DNA of 28,086 nucleotides from Scleromatobacter sp045810265 (GCA_045810265.1 JBJMWF010000128.1:1-28086); one strand, 5' to 3'; shown: positions 16,259-24,693, counted from the stretch's first letter. Notes: generated by a model not told the origin, from the sequence alone. Made by a program: numbers and translations.

Positions 16259-16942
16259 CTAGAACGGCACCGCGCTGCTGAACGACAGCGGCTCGCCCGT
16301 CAGCGGATGCGGCAGGTCCAGCCGGCTGGCGTGCAGCATCATGCGCGGCGCACCGTCGGCCGCGAGGCCGTAGAACGGATCGCCCGCGATGGGACAGCCG
16401 AGCGCCGCCAGGTGCACGCGCAGCTGGTGCGTGCGGCCGGTGACCGGCGCCAGCGCGACGCGCGTGAGCACGCCCACGCCGTCGACCTGCGTCTGCCCGA
16501 CCACGCGGTAGTGCGTCAGCGACGGCTTGCCGGTGTCGTGGCAGACCACCTGGCGCGGCCGGTTCGGCCAGTCGACGACGAGCGGCAGGTCGATCTCGCC
16601 CTCGTCGTCCACGGGCCGGCGGTGCACCAGCGCCTCGTAGCGCTTGTCGACCGCGCGCTCGCGAAAGGCCTCGCTGAGCGACGCGTGCGCGAGCGTCTCG
16701 CGCGCGAGCACGATGACGCCGCTGGTCAGCATGTCCAGGCGATGCACGATGCGCGCGTCGGGCCAGACGGCCTGCGCGCGGGTGAGCAGGCTGTCGCGCT
16801 TGTCCTGGCCGCGGCCCGGCTCGGACAGCAGCCCCGCCGGCTTGGCCAGCACCACGAACGCCGGCTCCAGGTGCAGCACCTCCAGGCCCAGGTCGGGCGG
16901 CGGCCGGTAGACCTCCGCGTCGGGGACGCTGCGAACGCTCAT
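16259..16942 (-). CDS. rluA: 23S rRNA/tRNA pseudouridine synthase RluA
   Basis: A 227-residue pseudouridine synthase close in length and motifs to E. coli RluA (219 residues): LAKPAGLLSEPGRGQDKRDSL, catalytic HRLDMLTSGVIVLA with Asp70, LVVDWPNRPRQVVCHDTGK, PVTGRTHQLRVHLAALG and MLHASRLDL. The DWPNRP segment is characteristic of RluA rather than RluC/D. RluA modifies U746 of 23S rRNA and U32 of several tRNAs. The start codon overlaps the stop of riboflavin synthase as ATGA (16939-16942), implying translational coupling. Two structured repeats lie directly after the stop codon. Confidence 0.93.
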   Translation of the reverse strand: MSVRSVPDAEVYRPPPDLGLEVLHLEPAFVVLAKPAGLLSEPGRGQDKRDSLLTRAQAVWPDARIVHRLDMLTSGVIVLARETLAHASLSEAFRERAVDKRYEALVHRRPVDDEGEIDLPLVVDWPNRPRQVVCHDTGKPSLTHYRVVGQTQVDGVGVLTRVALAPVTGRTHQLRVHLAALGCPIAGDPFYGLAADGAPRMMLHASRLDLPHPLTGEPLSFSSAVPF

Positions 16943-17628
16943 CGACCCAGCAGGGCGTCGACATCCACGCCGCGCTCGCGCAGCAGCTCGGCCAAGGCCG
17001 GCAGCAGCGCACCCAGGCGCTCGTCGACGGCGTCGCGCACCGTGTCGACCATCACCTGCGTGCTGCGCTCGATCTCGATGTTGAGCGCGTCGCCGGGCCG
17101 CTTGTCGGCGAAGGTCGTCATGCGCAGCGTCTCAGGGATCAGCCAGACCTCGAACCAGCCCGCCGCCTTGTCGGCGTCCGACACGGTCAGGCTGGCGCCG
17201 TTGATGGCGATGTAGCCCTTGGCAAACACGTAGCGCATCCACGGCGCAGGCACCGCGATGCGCATCACGTGGTTGTTCTCCGGTTGTCGCACAGACGCCA
17301 GCACGGCCTGGAAATCGACGTGGCCGGACAGTGGATGGCCACCGATCTCGGCGCCATCGCGCGCCGCCCGTTCGACGTTGACGCGGCTGCCTACCTTCAG
17401 CGTGTCCAGCGTGGTCAACGCGAGGCTTTGCTGCATGACGTCGAAGTTGGCGCCATCGCCACCCACCAGCTCGGTGACGGTCAGGCACACGCCGTCGACC
17501 GACACGCTGGCGCCGATCTCGAGGCCGTTGCAGAAGCCCTTGGGAAATTCGAGCGTGAAGCTGCGCAGGCCGGGCTTGTCGACGAGCACGGAGACGGTGG
17601 CGACGGCCTGGATGATGCCGGTGAACAT
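16939..17628 (-). CDS. ribE: Riboflavin synthase, alpha chain
   Basis: A 229-residue protein with the universal N-terminus MFTGIIQAVA and two lumazine-binding repeats, about residues 1-97 (SVSVDGVCLTV) and 98-197 (GHPLSGHVD, YIAINGASLTV). It catalyses dismutation of two 6,7-dimethyl-8-ribityllumazine molecules to riboflavin, the last step of the pathway, normally as a homotrimer. The gene is also called ribC in E. coli. The start at 17628 is fixed by the family N-terminus, although the frame is open further upstream. AGGA lies about 10 nt upstream. It stands apart from other riboflavin genes and shares a transcript with rluA (4-bp overlap); ribA is 8 kb away. No FMN riboswitch is evident in the 148-bp leader. 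Confidence 0.96.
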   Translation of the reverse strand: MFTGIIQAVATVSVLVDKPGLRSFTLEFPKGFCNGLEIGASVSVDGVCLTVTELVGGDGANFDVMQQSLALTTLDTLKVGSRVNVERAARDGAEIGGHPLSGHVDFQAVLASVRQPENNHVMRIAVPAPWMRYVFAKGYIAINGASLTVSDADKAAGWFEVWLIPETLRMTTFADKRPGDALNIEIERSTQVMVDTVRDAVDERLGALLPALAELLRERGVDVDALLGR

Positions 17629-17651
17629 GATGCGCGGATCCTGGAAAGCGA

Positions 17652-17677
17652 ATGCGCGATTGTCGCCGCTCGCGCAT
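17652..17677. promoter_or_regulatory. Inverted repeat in the ribE leader
   Basis: ATGCGCGA (17652-17659) and TCGCGCAT (17670-17677) are perfect 8-bp inverted repeats with a 10-bp spacer, 24 bp upstream of the ribE start and about 100 bp upstream of the divergent mntH start. It could be an operator or an RNA hairpin. No matching factor is recognised. Confidence 0.4.
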
Positions 17678-17776
17678 GTCCGCACGACGCAGCGGGCGTT
17701 GGCAGGCTGGCGATGAAATTGCAAGCCCAATCCCCCGGCCCGCACGTCGTGAGGCGCGCTCCAGGACAATCGCCCG

Positions 17777-19096
17777 ATGACCTGGAGCCTGCCCAAGATC
17801 GCGACTGCGCCGTTCTGCCCGTCGGAAGTCCGCGGCAGCATCGCCGTTGCGCCCGGTGCGCCGTGGTGGCAGCGCGTGCTGCGCTTTGCCGGGCCGGGGC
17901 TGCTGGTGGCGGTCGGCTACATGGATCCGGGCAACTGGGCCACCGATATCGCGGCCGGCTCGATGTTCGGCTACTCGCTGTTGTTCGTGGTGCTGCTGTC
18001 CAGCCTGGCAGCCATCGTGCTGCAGGTACTGGCACTGCGGCTGGGCATCGTGGCGCGCGTGGACCTGGCGCGCGCCTGCCGCGACCGCTATGGCGCGATC
18101 CCGCGCACCGCCTTGTGGCTGATGGCGGAGATCGCGATCATCGCGTGCGACGTCGCCGAAGTCCTGGGCAGCGCGCTGGCGCTGCACCTGCTGTTCGGCG
18201 TCTCGCTGGCGCTGGGCATCGTCATCACGGCGTTCGACACGCTGCTGGTGCTGGGCCTGAAGGGCAAGGGCTTCCGCCAGGTCGAGGCCATCGTGTTGGG
18301 CCTGGTGACGACGATCAGCGTGTGCTTCGCGATCGAACTGGCGCTGGTGGGGCCCGATTGGCATGCGGTCGCCGCCGGCTTCGTGCCACGCATCGACGCA
18401 CTGCGCGATCCGCAGGCGCTCTACATCGCCATCGGCATCCTGGGCGCCACCGTGATGCCGCACAACCTGTACCTGCATTCGTCCATCGTGCAGACACGCC
18501 AGACGGGGCGCGACGACGCCAGCAAGGCCAACTCGCTTCGGCTGTCGACGACCGACACCGTCGGCTCGCTGCTGCTCGCGCTCCTGGTCAACGCCGCCAT
18601 CCTGACGCTGGCGTCCGGCGCCTTCCACACCACCGGCCACACCGGCGTCACCGAGATCCAGGACGCGTACCACCTGCTGGACCCGATCGTCGGTTCGGGC
18701 GTGGCCGCGGCGCTGTTCGGCGTCGCGTTGCTGGCCTCCGGCCAGAGCTCCACCTTCACCGGCACCATCGCCGGGCAGGTGATCATGGAAGGCTTCCTCG
18801 ACCTCAAGATCCCGTGCTGGCAGCGCCGCCTGATCACGCGCGGGCTGGCGCTGGTGCCGGCGCTGTGCGGCGTGCTGTGGCTGGGCGATGCCGGCGTGGG
18901 CACGCTGCTGGTGGCCAGCCAGGTGGTGCTGAGCCTTCAGCTGCCGTTCGCGATCTGGCCGCTGGTGCGGCTGACCAGCGACCGCGCGGTGATGGGCGCG
19001 TTCGCCAACGGGCCTTGGCTGAAGTTCGCTGCATGGACACTCTTCGCAGCGATCACCGCCGCCAACATCTGGCTGATGGGCAGCATGCTGCGCTGA
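17777..19096 (+). CDS. mntH: NRAMP-family divalent metal transporter (MntH-like)
   Basis: A 439-residue inner-membrane protein with about 11 membrane segments. It has the two metal-binding signatures of the family: DPGNW in segment 1 (Asp50, Asn53) and MPHNLYLHSS in segment 6 (Met226-Asn229). MPHN with an intact methionine is that of proton-coupled Mn2+/Fe2+ importers and unlike the Mg2+ or Al3+ variants. The soluble N-tail of about 30 residues precedes the first segment. It is divergent from ribE (148-bp gap) and ends 3 bp from the convergent yffB stop. I cannot recognise a MntR or Fur box in the gap. Annotation as MntH follows the family; iron or cadmium transport is also possible. Confidence 0.93.
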   Translation: MTWSLPKIATAPFCPSEVRGSIAVAPGAPWWQRVLRFAGPGLLVAVGYMDPGNWATDIAAGSMFGYSLLFVVLLSSLAAIVLQVLALRLGIVARVDLARACRDRYGAIPRTALWLMAEIAIIACDVAEVLGSALALHLLFGVSLALGIVITAFDTLLVLGLKGKGFRQVEAIVLGLVTTISVCFAIELALVGPDWHAVAAGFVPRIDALRDPQALYIAIGILGATVMPHNLYLHSSIVQTRQTGRDDASKANSLRLSTTDTVGSLLLALLVNAAILTLASGAFHTTGHTGVTEIQDAYHLLDPIVGSGVAAALFGVALLASGQSSTFTGTIAGQVIMEGFLDLKIPCWQRRLITRGLALVPALCGVLWLGDAGVGTLLVASQVVLSLQLPFAIWPLVRLTSDRAVMGAFANGPWLKFAAWTLFAAITAANIWLMGSMLR

Positions 19097-19099
19097 CCC

Positions 19100-19447
19100 T
19101 CAGGCGCGCGAGGCCCAGTCCTCGGCGTCGAAGCCCACCGTGATGCGTCCGTCGTCCCATTCGACGACGGGCCGCTTGATCACGCTGGCCTGCTCGCGCA
19201 TCAGCGCCTGCGCCGATGCGGCATCGACCACCGAGGCCTGTTGCGCCTCGGGCAGCTTGCGCCAGGTCGTGCCCTTGCGATTGAGCACGCGCTCCCAACC
19301 GGCGGCGGCCACCCAGGCCGCGAGGCGGTCGGCCGGGACGCCCTGCTTCTTGAAGTCGTGGAAATCGAACTCGACGCCGCGCGTCGCGAGCCAGTCGCGG
19401 GCGCGCTTGACGGTGTCGCAGTTGGCGATGCCGTAGAGGATGGTCAT
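19100..19447 (-). CDS. yffB: ArsC/Spx-like thioredoxin-fold protein YffB
   Basis: A 115-residue protein that follows E. coli YffB over its whole length: MTILYGIANCDTVKRARDWL at the N-terminus, FHDFKKQG, NRKGTTWRKL, DAASAQALM, IKRPVVEW and a short C-tail. It has the ArsC-family single cysteine (Cys10) in CDTVKRA rather than a CXXC pair. Despite frequent annotation as arsenate reductase, YffB-type proteins have no established arsenate activity; a glutathione-linked thiol role has been suggested. The ATG at 19447 fits the family start. It lies tail-to-tail with mntH (3 bp) and divergent from the efflux operon (189 bp). Confidence 0.92.
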   Translation of the reverse strand: MTILYGIANCDTVKRARDWLATRGVEFDFHDFKKQGVPADRLAAWVAAAGWERVLNRKGTTWRKLPEAQQASVVDAASAQALMREQASVIKRPVVEWDDGRITVGFDAEDWASRA

Positions 19448-19636
19448 GGCGCCATTGTCGTGCCGGACCGCCGCACCGCAATCGCAGACACAGGCATCAC
19501 AGGCATGCGGCGAAGGCGGGGCGCAAGGTTCGAAGGCATGAAGCTTGCCGCCGGTGCCGGTCTTCCGAGCTCGACCGTCGCATCGTCGAGCCAACCCTTG
19601 CTTGCGCAGCGCCGCGCAACCGAACCGGAGTCTGCG

Positions 19637-20356
19637 ATGTCCGCGCCACTCGAATCCTGGAAAGTCTTGCCGCACGGCCAATTGACCGAGGTCGACGACA
19701 ACGTGTGGACGGTCACCGGCACCATCCGCATGCCCGTGGGCGACTTCGAGCGCCGCATGACGGTGGTGCGGCTGCGCGACGGCGGGCTGGTGGTCTACAG
19801 CGCGATCGCGCTCGACGAGCCGCAGATGGTCAAGCTCGACAGCCTGGGCCGCATGGCCTGGCTGGTGGTGCCCGGCGGCGAGCATCGGCTCGATGCCAAG
19901 CCCTGGCTGCAGCGCTATCCGACCATGCACGTCGCCGCGCCGGCGGGCGCGCGCGAGAAGGCGCTGGAGGTGGTGCCGATCGAATCGACGGCGCCCGACT
20001 TCGGCGACCCGAGCGTGCAGTGGGTCACCGTGCCGGGCACGCGCGAGCACGAGGCCGCGCTGGTGGTGCGCGGCGCCCGGGGCACGACGATCGTCGTCAA
20101 CGACCTCATCGCCAACCTGCGCCACGAGCATGGATTTTCCGGCTGGCTGCTGCGCATGATGGGGTTCGCGGGCGACGAGCCCAACATCCCCGGCGTGCGC
20201 CGCCTGGCGATGATCAAGGACTCGAACGCGCTCGCCGACCAGTTGCTCGCCTGGAGCGAGATCGGCGACCTGCGCTGCATCCTGGTGTCGCACGGCGAAC
20301 CCATCGTCGACGACCCGCGCGCCGAGCTGCGCCGGCTGGCCGAATCGCTGCGTTGA
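19637..20356 (+). CDS. DUF4336-like, metallo-beta-lactamase-fold-related protein
   Basis: A 239-residue soluble protein with no signal peptide or membrane segment. It resembles DUF4336 proteins, distant relatives of the metallo-beta-lactamase fold: LVVYSAIALDE, GRMAWLVVPGGEHRLDAKPWLQRYP, TTIVVNDLIANL and, near the C-terminus, CILVSHGEPI. The classical HxHxDH zinc motif is absent; only isolated histidines (in GGEHRL, LRHEHG and SHGEP) remain, so activity is unknown. The start at 19637 is supported by GGAG 6 nt upstream. It is followed 13 bp later by an EmrA-type adaptor and seems to be the first gene of the efflux operon, a link that suggests a role in handling the exported compound or stress response. 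Family assignment is by memory of pattern, so moderate. Confidence 0.7.
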   Translation: MSAPLESWKVLPHGQLTEVDDNVWTVTGTIRMPVGDFERRMTVVRLRDGGLVVYSAIALDEPQMVKLDSLGRMAWLVVPGGEHRLDAKPWLQRYPTMHVAAPAGAREKALEVVPIESTAPDFGDPSVQWVTVPGTREHEAALVVRGARGTTIVVNDLIANLRHEHGFSGWLLRMMGFAGDEPNIPGVRRLAMIKDSNALADQLLAWSEIGDLRCILVSHGEPIVDDPRAELRRLAESLR

Positions 20357-20369
20357 CCGAGGACGATCC

Positions 20370-21620
20370 ATGGCCGAGATCCTGCCCGAGGACATCGAAG
20401 AAGGCGCCCGCCAATCCGCGTTTCGCGCCGGCTACCGCACCGGCTTCGGCGACGGCTTCGAGGCCGCCGACAAGGTGCACGAGGCGACCGCGAAGGACGA
20501 CAAGGACAAGGAAGGCGACAAGAAGGACGGCAAGCCGGACGACAAGGACGCCAAGAATGACGACACCGAGGACAAGAAGGAAGACGACGGCAAGCCGCCG
20601 CTGTGGAAACGACCGCTGTTCGTGCTGATCGCCATCGTCGTGGTCGTCGGGCTGATCGTGGTCGGCACGATCTTCCTGATCGACTCACGCCATCACGAGA
20701 GCACCGACGACGCCTTCATCGACGGCAACGCCAGCCAGATCGCGGCGCAGGCGGCGGGCCGGGTGAGCCACCTGTACGTGAACGACAACCAGCTCGTGCA
20801 TCGCGGCGACCCGCTGGTCGACATCGACACCACCGACATCCAGGCCAGGGTCGACCAGGCCAAGGCCGGCGTCCTCACCGCCCAGAGCCAGGTGCAGCAG
20901 GCGCTCGCGCAGGTGGAAGGCCAGAAGGCCAACGCGGCGCAAGCCGCCGCCACCGCGCGCCAGGCGGAGGCGGAGTACACCAACGCGCAGCAGAACCTGG
21001 CGCGCTTCAAGGGCGTCGATCCGGATGCGGTCTCGCGCCAGCAATACGACCAGGCGGTGGCCCAGGCACGCGCCGCGAAGGCCAGGCTGGACGCGGCGCA
21101 CGCCACCGAAGGGACGGCTCAGGCGCAGGTTCGCGCGGCGCAGGCCAACGTGGGCGTCGCGCAGTCGCAGGTCGCCACCGCGCAGGCCGATCTGGAGACG
21201 GCCAACATCCAGCTGGGCTACGCGCACGTGGTGGCGCCCATCGACGGCCGCGTCACCAAGCGCGCGGTGGACGTGGGCAACGTCATCGCCATCGGCCAGC
21301 CCATCCTGGCCATCGTCAGCGACAACCTGTGGGTGACGGCCAACTACAAGGAGACGCAGCTCAAGAAGATGCACGTCAACCAGGCGGTCACGATCAAGAT
21401 CGATGCGGTGCCCGACGTCGAGTTCGCCGGCCACGTGCAGAGCTTCCAGCGCGCCGCGGGCAGCTACTTCAGCGCGTTGCCGGCCGAGAACGCGACCGGC
21501 AACTACGTCAAGGTGACGCAGCGCGTGCCGATCAAGATCGTGTTCGACCACCCGGAGGAACTGGGCAAGTACAACGTCGGGCCGGGCATGTCGGTCAAGC
21601 CCAGCGTCTCGCTCGAGTGA
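20370..21620 (+). CDS. emrA: EmrA/HlyD-type efflux adaptor with charged N-tail
   Basis: A 416-residue periplasmic adaptor. A single membrane segment lies at about residues 82-104, followed by STDDAFIDGNASQIAAQAAGRV, the signature of EmrA-like proteins, an Ala/Gln-rich coiled-coil hairpin (about 140-270), the second lipoyl half (HVVAPIDGRVTKRAVDVGNVI) and barrel domains with WVTANYKETQL. With an EmrB-type pump it would pass substrate from the inner membrane to an outer-membrane channel. Unlike EmrA of E. coli, the cytoplasmic tail is long (about 80 residues) and residues 42-75 are almost only Lys, Asp and Glu with a few Gly/Pro. It sits 13 bp after the DUF4336-like gene and 9 bp before emrB. 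Confidence 0.93.
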   Translation: MAEILPEDIEEGARQSAFRAGYRTGFGDGFEAADKVHEATAKDDKDKEGDKKDGKPDDKDAKNDDTEDKKEDDGKPPLWKRPLFVLIAIVVVVGLIVVGTIFLIDSRHHESTDDAFIDGNASQIAAQAAGRVSHLYVNDNQLVHRGDPLVDIDTTDIQARVDQAKAGVLTAQSQVQQALAQVEGQKANAAQAAATARQAEAEYTNAQQNLARFKGVDPDAVSRQQYDQAVAQARAAKARLDAAHATEGTAQAQVRAAQANVGVAQSQVATAQADLETANIQLGYAHVVAPIDGRVTKRAVDVGNVIAIGQPILAIVSDNLWVTANYKETQLKKMHVNQAVTIKIDAVPDVEFAGHVQSFQRAAGSYFSALPAENATGNYVKVTQRVPIKIVFDHPEELGKYNVGPGMSVKPSVSLE

Positions 21621-21629
21621 GGGCCGGGC

Positions 21630-23165
21630 GTGGCCGCTGCCTCCGACTCGTTGCCCCGCTCGGCCGCCGGCGCGCACAACCCGTGGCTGATCGCGGTGGT
21701 GGTGTCGCTGGCCACCTTCATGGAAGTGCTGGACACGACGATCGCCAACGTCTCGCTGCGCCACATCGCGGGCGGCCTGGGCGCAAGCCAGGACGAGGCG
21801 ACCTGGATCCTCACGAGCTACCTGATCTCCAACGCCATCGTGCTGCCGATCAGCGGCTGGCTGGCGACGCTGATCGGGCGCAAGAAGTTCTACATGACCT
21901 GCGTGGCGCTGTTCACCGGCAGCTCGTTCATGTGCGCGCTGTCGCCCAACCTGGGCACGATGATCTTCTTTCGCGTGCTGCAAGGCATCGGGGGCGGCGG
22001 GCTGGCGCCGACCGAGCAGTCGATCTTCGCCGACACCTTCCCGCCCGCGCAACGCGCGAAGGCGTTCGCGTTCTACGGCATCACCGTGATCGTGGCGCCC
22101 GCCATCGGGCCGCTTCTGGGCGGCTGGCTCACCGACAGCTTCTCGTGGCACTGGATCTTCCTGATCAACCTGCCGGTGGGCGCCGCGGCGCTGGTGCTGA
22201 TCTGGTTCCTCGTGGACGAGCCGCAGGCCGTCAAGGACGACACCGCGCAGTTCCGCCGCAACTTCGTCCCCGACTGGCTGGGCTTCCTCCTGGTGGCGGC
22301 GACATTCGGCTGCCTGCAGGTGGTGCTCGATCGCTTCAACGAGGACGACGGCTTCTCGTCGAACCTGATCGTGTCGTTCTTCATCGTCTTCGTCAGCTCC
22401 GCGGTCCTGCTGGTGTGGTGGGAGATGCAGCATCCGCAGCCGGTCTTCGACGTCCGCCTCTTCAGGTTCGGCTCGTTCGGCGCGGCCAACCTCGTGATGC
22501 TGCTGGTGGGCTTCACGCTGTTCAGCACGACCCAGCTGATCCCGCAGTTCGCGCAGAACCTGCTGCAGTACGACGCGCTCGCCGCGGGCAAGACGCTCGC
22601 GCTCGGCGGAATGGCGGCAGCAGTCATGATGCCCTTCGCAGGCATCGCCGCCACCAAGCTGCCGCCGTGGCTGCTGGTCGGGTTCGGCCTGGTGTGCACC
22701 GGCCTGGCGCTGATCCACACCGCGTACCTCAACGGGCAGATCAGCTTCTACGACCTGTCGATGACGCGGGTCTACCAGAGCCTGTGCCTGCCCTTCCTGT
22801 TCGTCTCGCTGACCACCGCCGGCTACGTGGGCATCCCGCCGGACCGCAACAACGAGGCCTCGGCCATCATCAACCTGTCGCGCAACCTGGGCGGCTCGAT
22901 CGGCGTGGCCGCGGCCACCACCGAGCTGGCGTGGCGCATCCAGGTGCACCACGAGCGGCTCGGCGAGCAGGTGGGGACGATAGGCGCGCGCGGCCAGCAG
23001 CTGACGCAGCACGGCCTGGCCGCGGCGCAGCAGCTGGTCAACACGCAGGCGCAGGTGCTCAGCTACCTCGACATCTTCTATGTGTTCGGAATCATGGCGC
23101 TGGTCGTCACGCCGATCGCGTTCTTCCTCAAGACTCCCGCGCCTGGAGAAGCCCATGGCCACTGA
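21630..23165 (+). CDS. emrB: EmrB/DHA2-type MFS drug efflux pump
   Basis: A 511-residue MFS transporter of the 14-segment DHA2 group. Motif D1 (FMEVLDTTIANVSLRHIAGGL) in segment 1, WILTSYLISNAIVLPISGWL in segment 2 and the motif-C-like stretch FYGITVIVAPAIGPLLGGWLTD in segment 5 are clear. It is the proton-driven inner-membrane pump of the tripartite system formed with the preceding EmrA-like adaptor and following NodT-like channel. The start is GTG at 21630, with a GAGTGAGGG purine-rich stretch upstream and 9 bp after the emrA stop. The last 11 bp overlap the next gene. Likely substrates are hydrophobic toxicants; none can be named from the sequence. Confidence 0.94.
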   Translation: MAAASDSLPRSAAGAHNPWLIAVVVSLATFMEVLDTTIANVSLRHIAGGLGASQDEATWILTSYLISNAIVLPISGWLATLIGRKKFYMTCVALFTGSSFMCALSPNLGTMIFFRVLQGIGGGGLAPTEQSIFADTFPPAQRAKAFAFYGITVIVAPAIGPLLGGWLTDSFSWHWIFLINLPVGAAALVLIWFLVDEPQAVKDDTAQFRRNFVPDWLGFLLVAATFGCLQVVLDRFNEDDGFSSNLIVSFFIVFVSSAVLLVWWEMQHPQPVFDVRLFRFGSFGAANLVMLLVGFTLFSTTQLIPQFAQNLLQYDALAAGKTLALGGMAAAVMMPFAGIAATKLPPWLLVGFGLVCTGLALIHTAYLNGQISFYDLSMTRVYQSLCLPFLFVSLTTAGYVGIPPDRNNEASAIINLSRNLGGSIGVAAATTELAWRIQVHHERLGEQVGTIGARGQQLTQHGLAAAQQLVNTQAQVLSYLDIFYVFGIMALVVTPIAFFLKTPAPGEAHGH

Positions 23166-24693
23166 ACTCCCGCGCCCACGCATGACGCCAGCGCGCGCGA
23201 TGGCCGTCGCGATCACGGCATCGCTGTCCGGCTGCGTGATGGGGCCGAACTTCCAGCGTCCCGAGACCACGCCGCCGCCGTCGTGGGCGGCGGCCATGGA
23301 CGTGCCCAGCAAGCCGGTGACGCGCGCCTACGACGGCCGGCTCTGGTGGTCGGTGTTCAAGGATCCGGTGCTCGATGGACTGGTTGCAGAGGCGGTGCGC
23401 CAGAACGTCGACCTGCAGACGGCAGCGCTGCGCATCGAGGAGGCGCGCGCACAACGCGGCGCCGCCGCCGCGCAAGGCCTGCCGTCGGTCAGCGGCAGCG
23501 GCATCGGCGGCCGCCAGCGTGCCAGCAAGAACGGACTGGCGAGCTCGCTGGCCGGTGGCGGCTCGCAGCAAGGGTCGACATCCGGTGGAGGCAGTGGTTC
23601 AGGCCCTGCCGCGGCGGCGCCGTCGCCCTACTCCGACCTGTTCGACGTCGGCTTCGACGCCACCTGGGAGCTGGATTTGTGGGGCAAGGCGCGGCGCGGC
23701 GTCGAGGCGGCCGACGCCAGCATCGTCTCGGCCGAACAGGCGCGCGGCGACGCCATGGTCTCGCTGACCGCCGAGGTCGCACGCACCTACCTTTCGCTGC
23801 GCGGCGCGCAACGCCTGCGCGAGATCGTGCGGGCCGACATCGCCGACGAACAGCAGTTGCTGGCGCTGACGAACTCGCGCTCGAGGAACGGCTTCGGCTC
23901 GCAGTCCGACGCCGTGCAGCAGCAGGCGCAGCTCTCGGCCTCGCAGGCGCAGCTGCCGCCGATCGACCAGCAGGTCGACCAGGCGATGAACCGCCTCGCG
24001 CTGCTGCTGGCATTGCCGCCCGGCGCGCTCGCCGAACGCCTGGGCCCGCTGCCGCAGGCCGACGTCGCATTGCCGCCGGAAGTGCCGGTGGGACTGCCCG
24101 GCGACCTGCTGCGCCGTCGGCCCGACATCCTCCGCAGCGAAGCCCAGCTGCACGCCGCCACCGCCCGGGTGGGCCAGGCCAGGGCGCAGCTGTTCCCGTC
24201 GATCACGCTGGGCGGCACCGCAGGCTTTCAATCCATCCACGCGGACAGCCTGACCGACTGGGCCTCGCGCTTCTGGGTCGGCGGCGCCCAGGTCTCGATC
24301 CCGATCTTCGAAGGCGGCAAGCTCAAGGCGCAGATCAGGACGGCCGATGCGCAGATGAGAGAAGCCGCACTGGCCTGGCGCGGCACGGTGCTCGCCGCGT
24401 ATCACGACGCCAACAACGCCCTGGTGGCCTACGCCGACGAACAGCGCCACGCCAGCGCCCTCGCCCGCCAGCTCGCCGATGCGCGCCGCGCCGACGCCCT
24501 GATGCGCTCGCGCCATCGCAACGGCTTCGTCTCGATGATCGAGGTGCTCGACGCCCAGCGCAACGTGCACCAGGCCGAGCAACAGGCGCTCCAAAGCAAC
24601 GTCGCCGCATCGACCGACCTCGTCGCGCTGTACAAGGCGCTGGGCGGCGACTGGAGCGAAGACGCCGCGAGCGTGGCGTCGACGGCGCGCTGA
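23155..24693 (+). CDS. NodT/OprM-type outer-membrane efflux lipoprotein
   Basis: A 512-residue outer-membrane factor. The lipoprotein signal has basic RPRMTPAR, a hydrophobic stretch and lipobox LSGC with Cys27, followed by the family VMGPNFQRPE. Two OEP repeats follow (about 70-290 and 300-500), including ATWELDLWGKARRGVEAADA, LLRRRPDILRSEAQL and SIPIFEGGKLKAQI. Residues about 129-157 form a Gly/Ser-rich insert just before the WELDLWGK strand, longer than usual. The ATG at 23155 overlaps the emrB stop by 11 bp and has GGAG about 6 nt upstream. It supplies the outer-membrane exit duct for the EmrAB-like pair. Two structured repeats follow the stop codon. Confidence 0.93.
   Translation: MATELPRPRMTPARAMAVAITASLSGCVMGPNFQRPETTPPPSWAAAMDVPSKPVTRAYDGRLWWSVFKDPVLDGLVAEAVRQNVDLQTAALRIEEARAQRGAAAAQGLPSVSGSGIGGRQRASKNGLASSLAGGGSQQGSTSGGGSGSGPAAAAPSPYSDLFDVGFDATWELDLWGKARRGVEAADASIVSAEQARGDAMVSLTAEVARTYLSLRGAQRLREIVRADIADEQQLLALTNSRSRNGFGSQSDAVQQQAQLSASQAQLPPIDQQVDQAMNRLALLLALPPGALAERLGPLPQADVALPPEVPVGLPGDLLRRRPDILRSEAQLHAATARVGQARAQLFPSITLGGTAGFQSIHADSLTDWASRFWVGGAQVSIPIFEGGKLKAQIRTADAQMREAALAWRGTVLAAYHDANNALVAYADEQRHASALARQLADARRADALMRSRHRNGFVSMIEVLDAQRNVHQAEQQALQSNVAASTDLVALYKALGGDWSEDAASVASTAR

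Noticed and set aside
17629..17776. Possible FMN riboswitch before ribE
   Set aside because: The conserved AGGGTC/GGGGTGAAATTCCC-type blocks of the FMN aptamer are not visible, and the space is short and shared with a divergent gene.
19100..19447. Calling the YffB protein an arsenate reductase
   Set aside because: It shares the ArsC fold, but the full-length pattern is that of YffB, for which arsenate reduction is not established, and no ars genes are nearby.
19490..19507. Tandem 9-bp repeat ACAGGCATC/ACAGGCATG upstream of yffB
   Set aside because: Two short units with one difference are expected by chance and fit no known binding site.
20685..23312. Very long open frame on the minus strand opposite emrA/emrB
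   Set aside because: The product is rich in His, Arg, Gln and Ala with no recognisable fold, and it mirrors two well-supported efflux genes. Not a gene.
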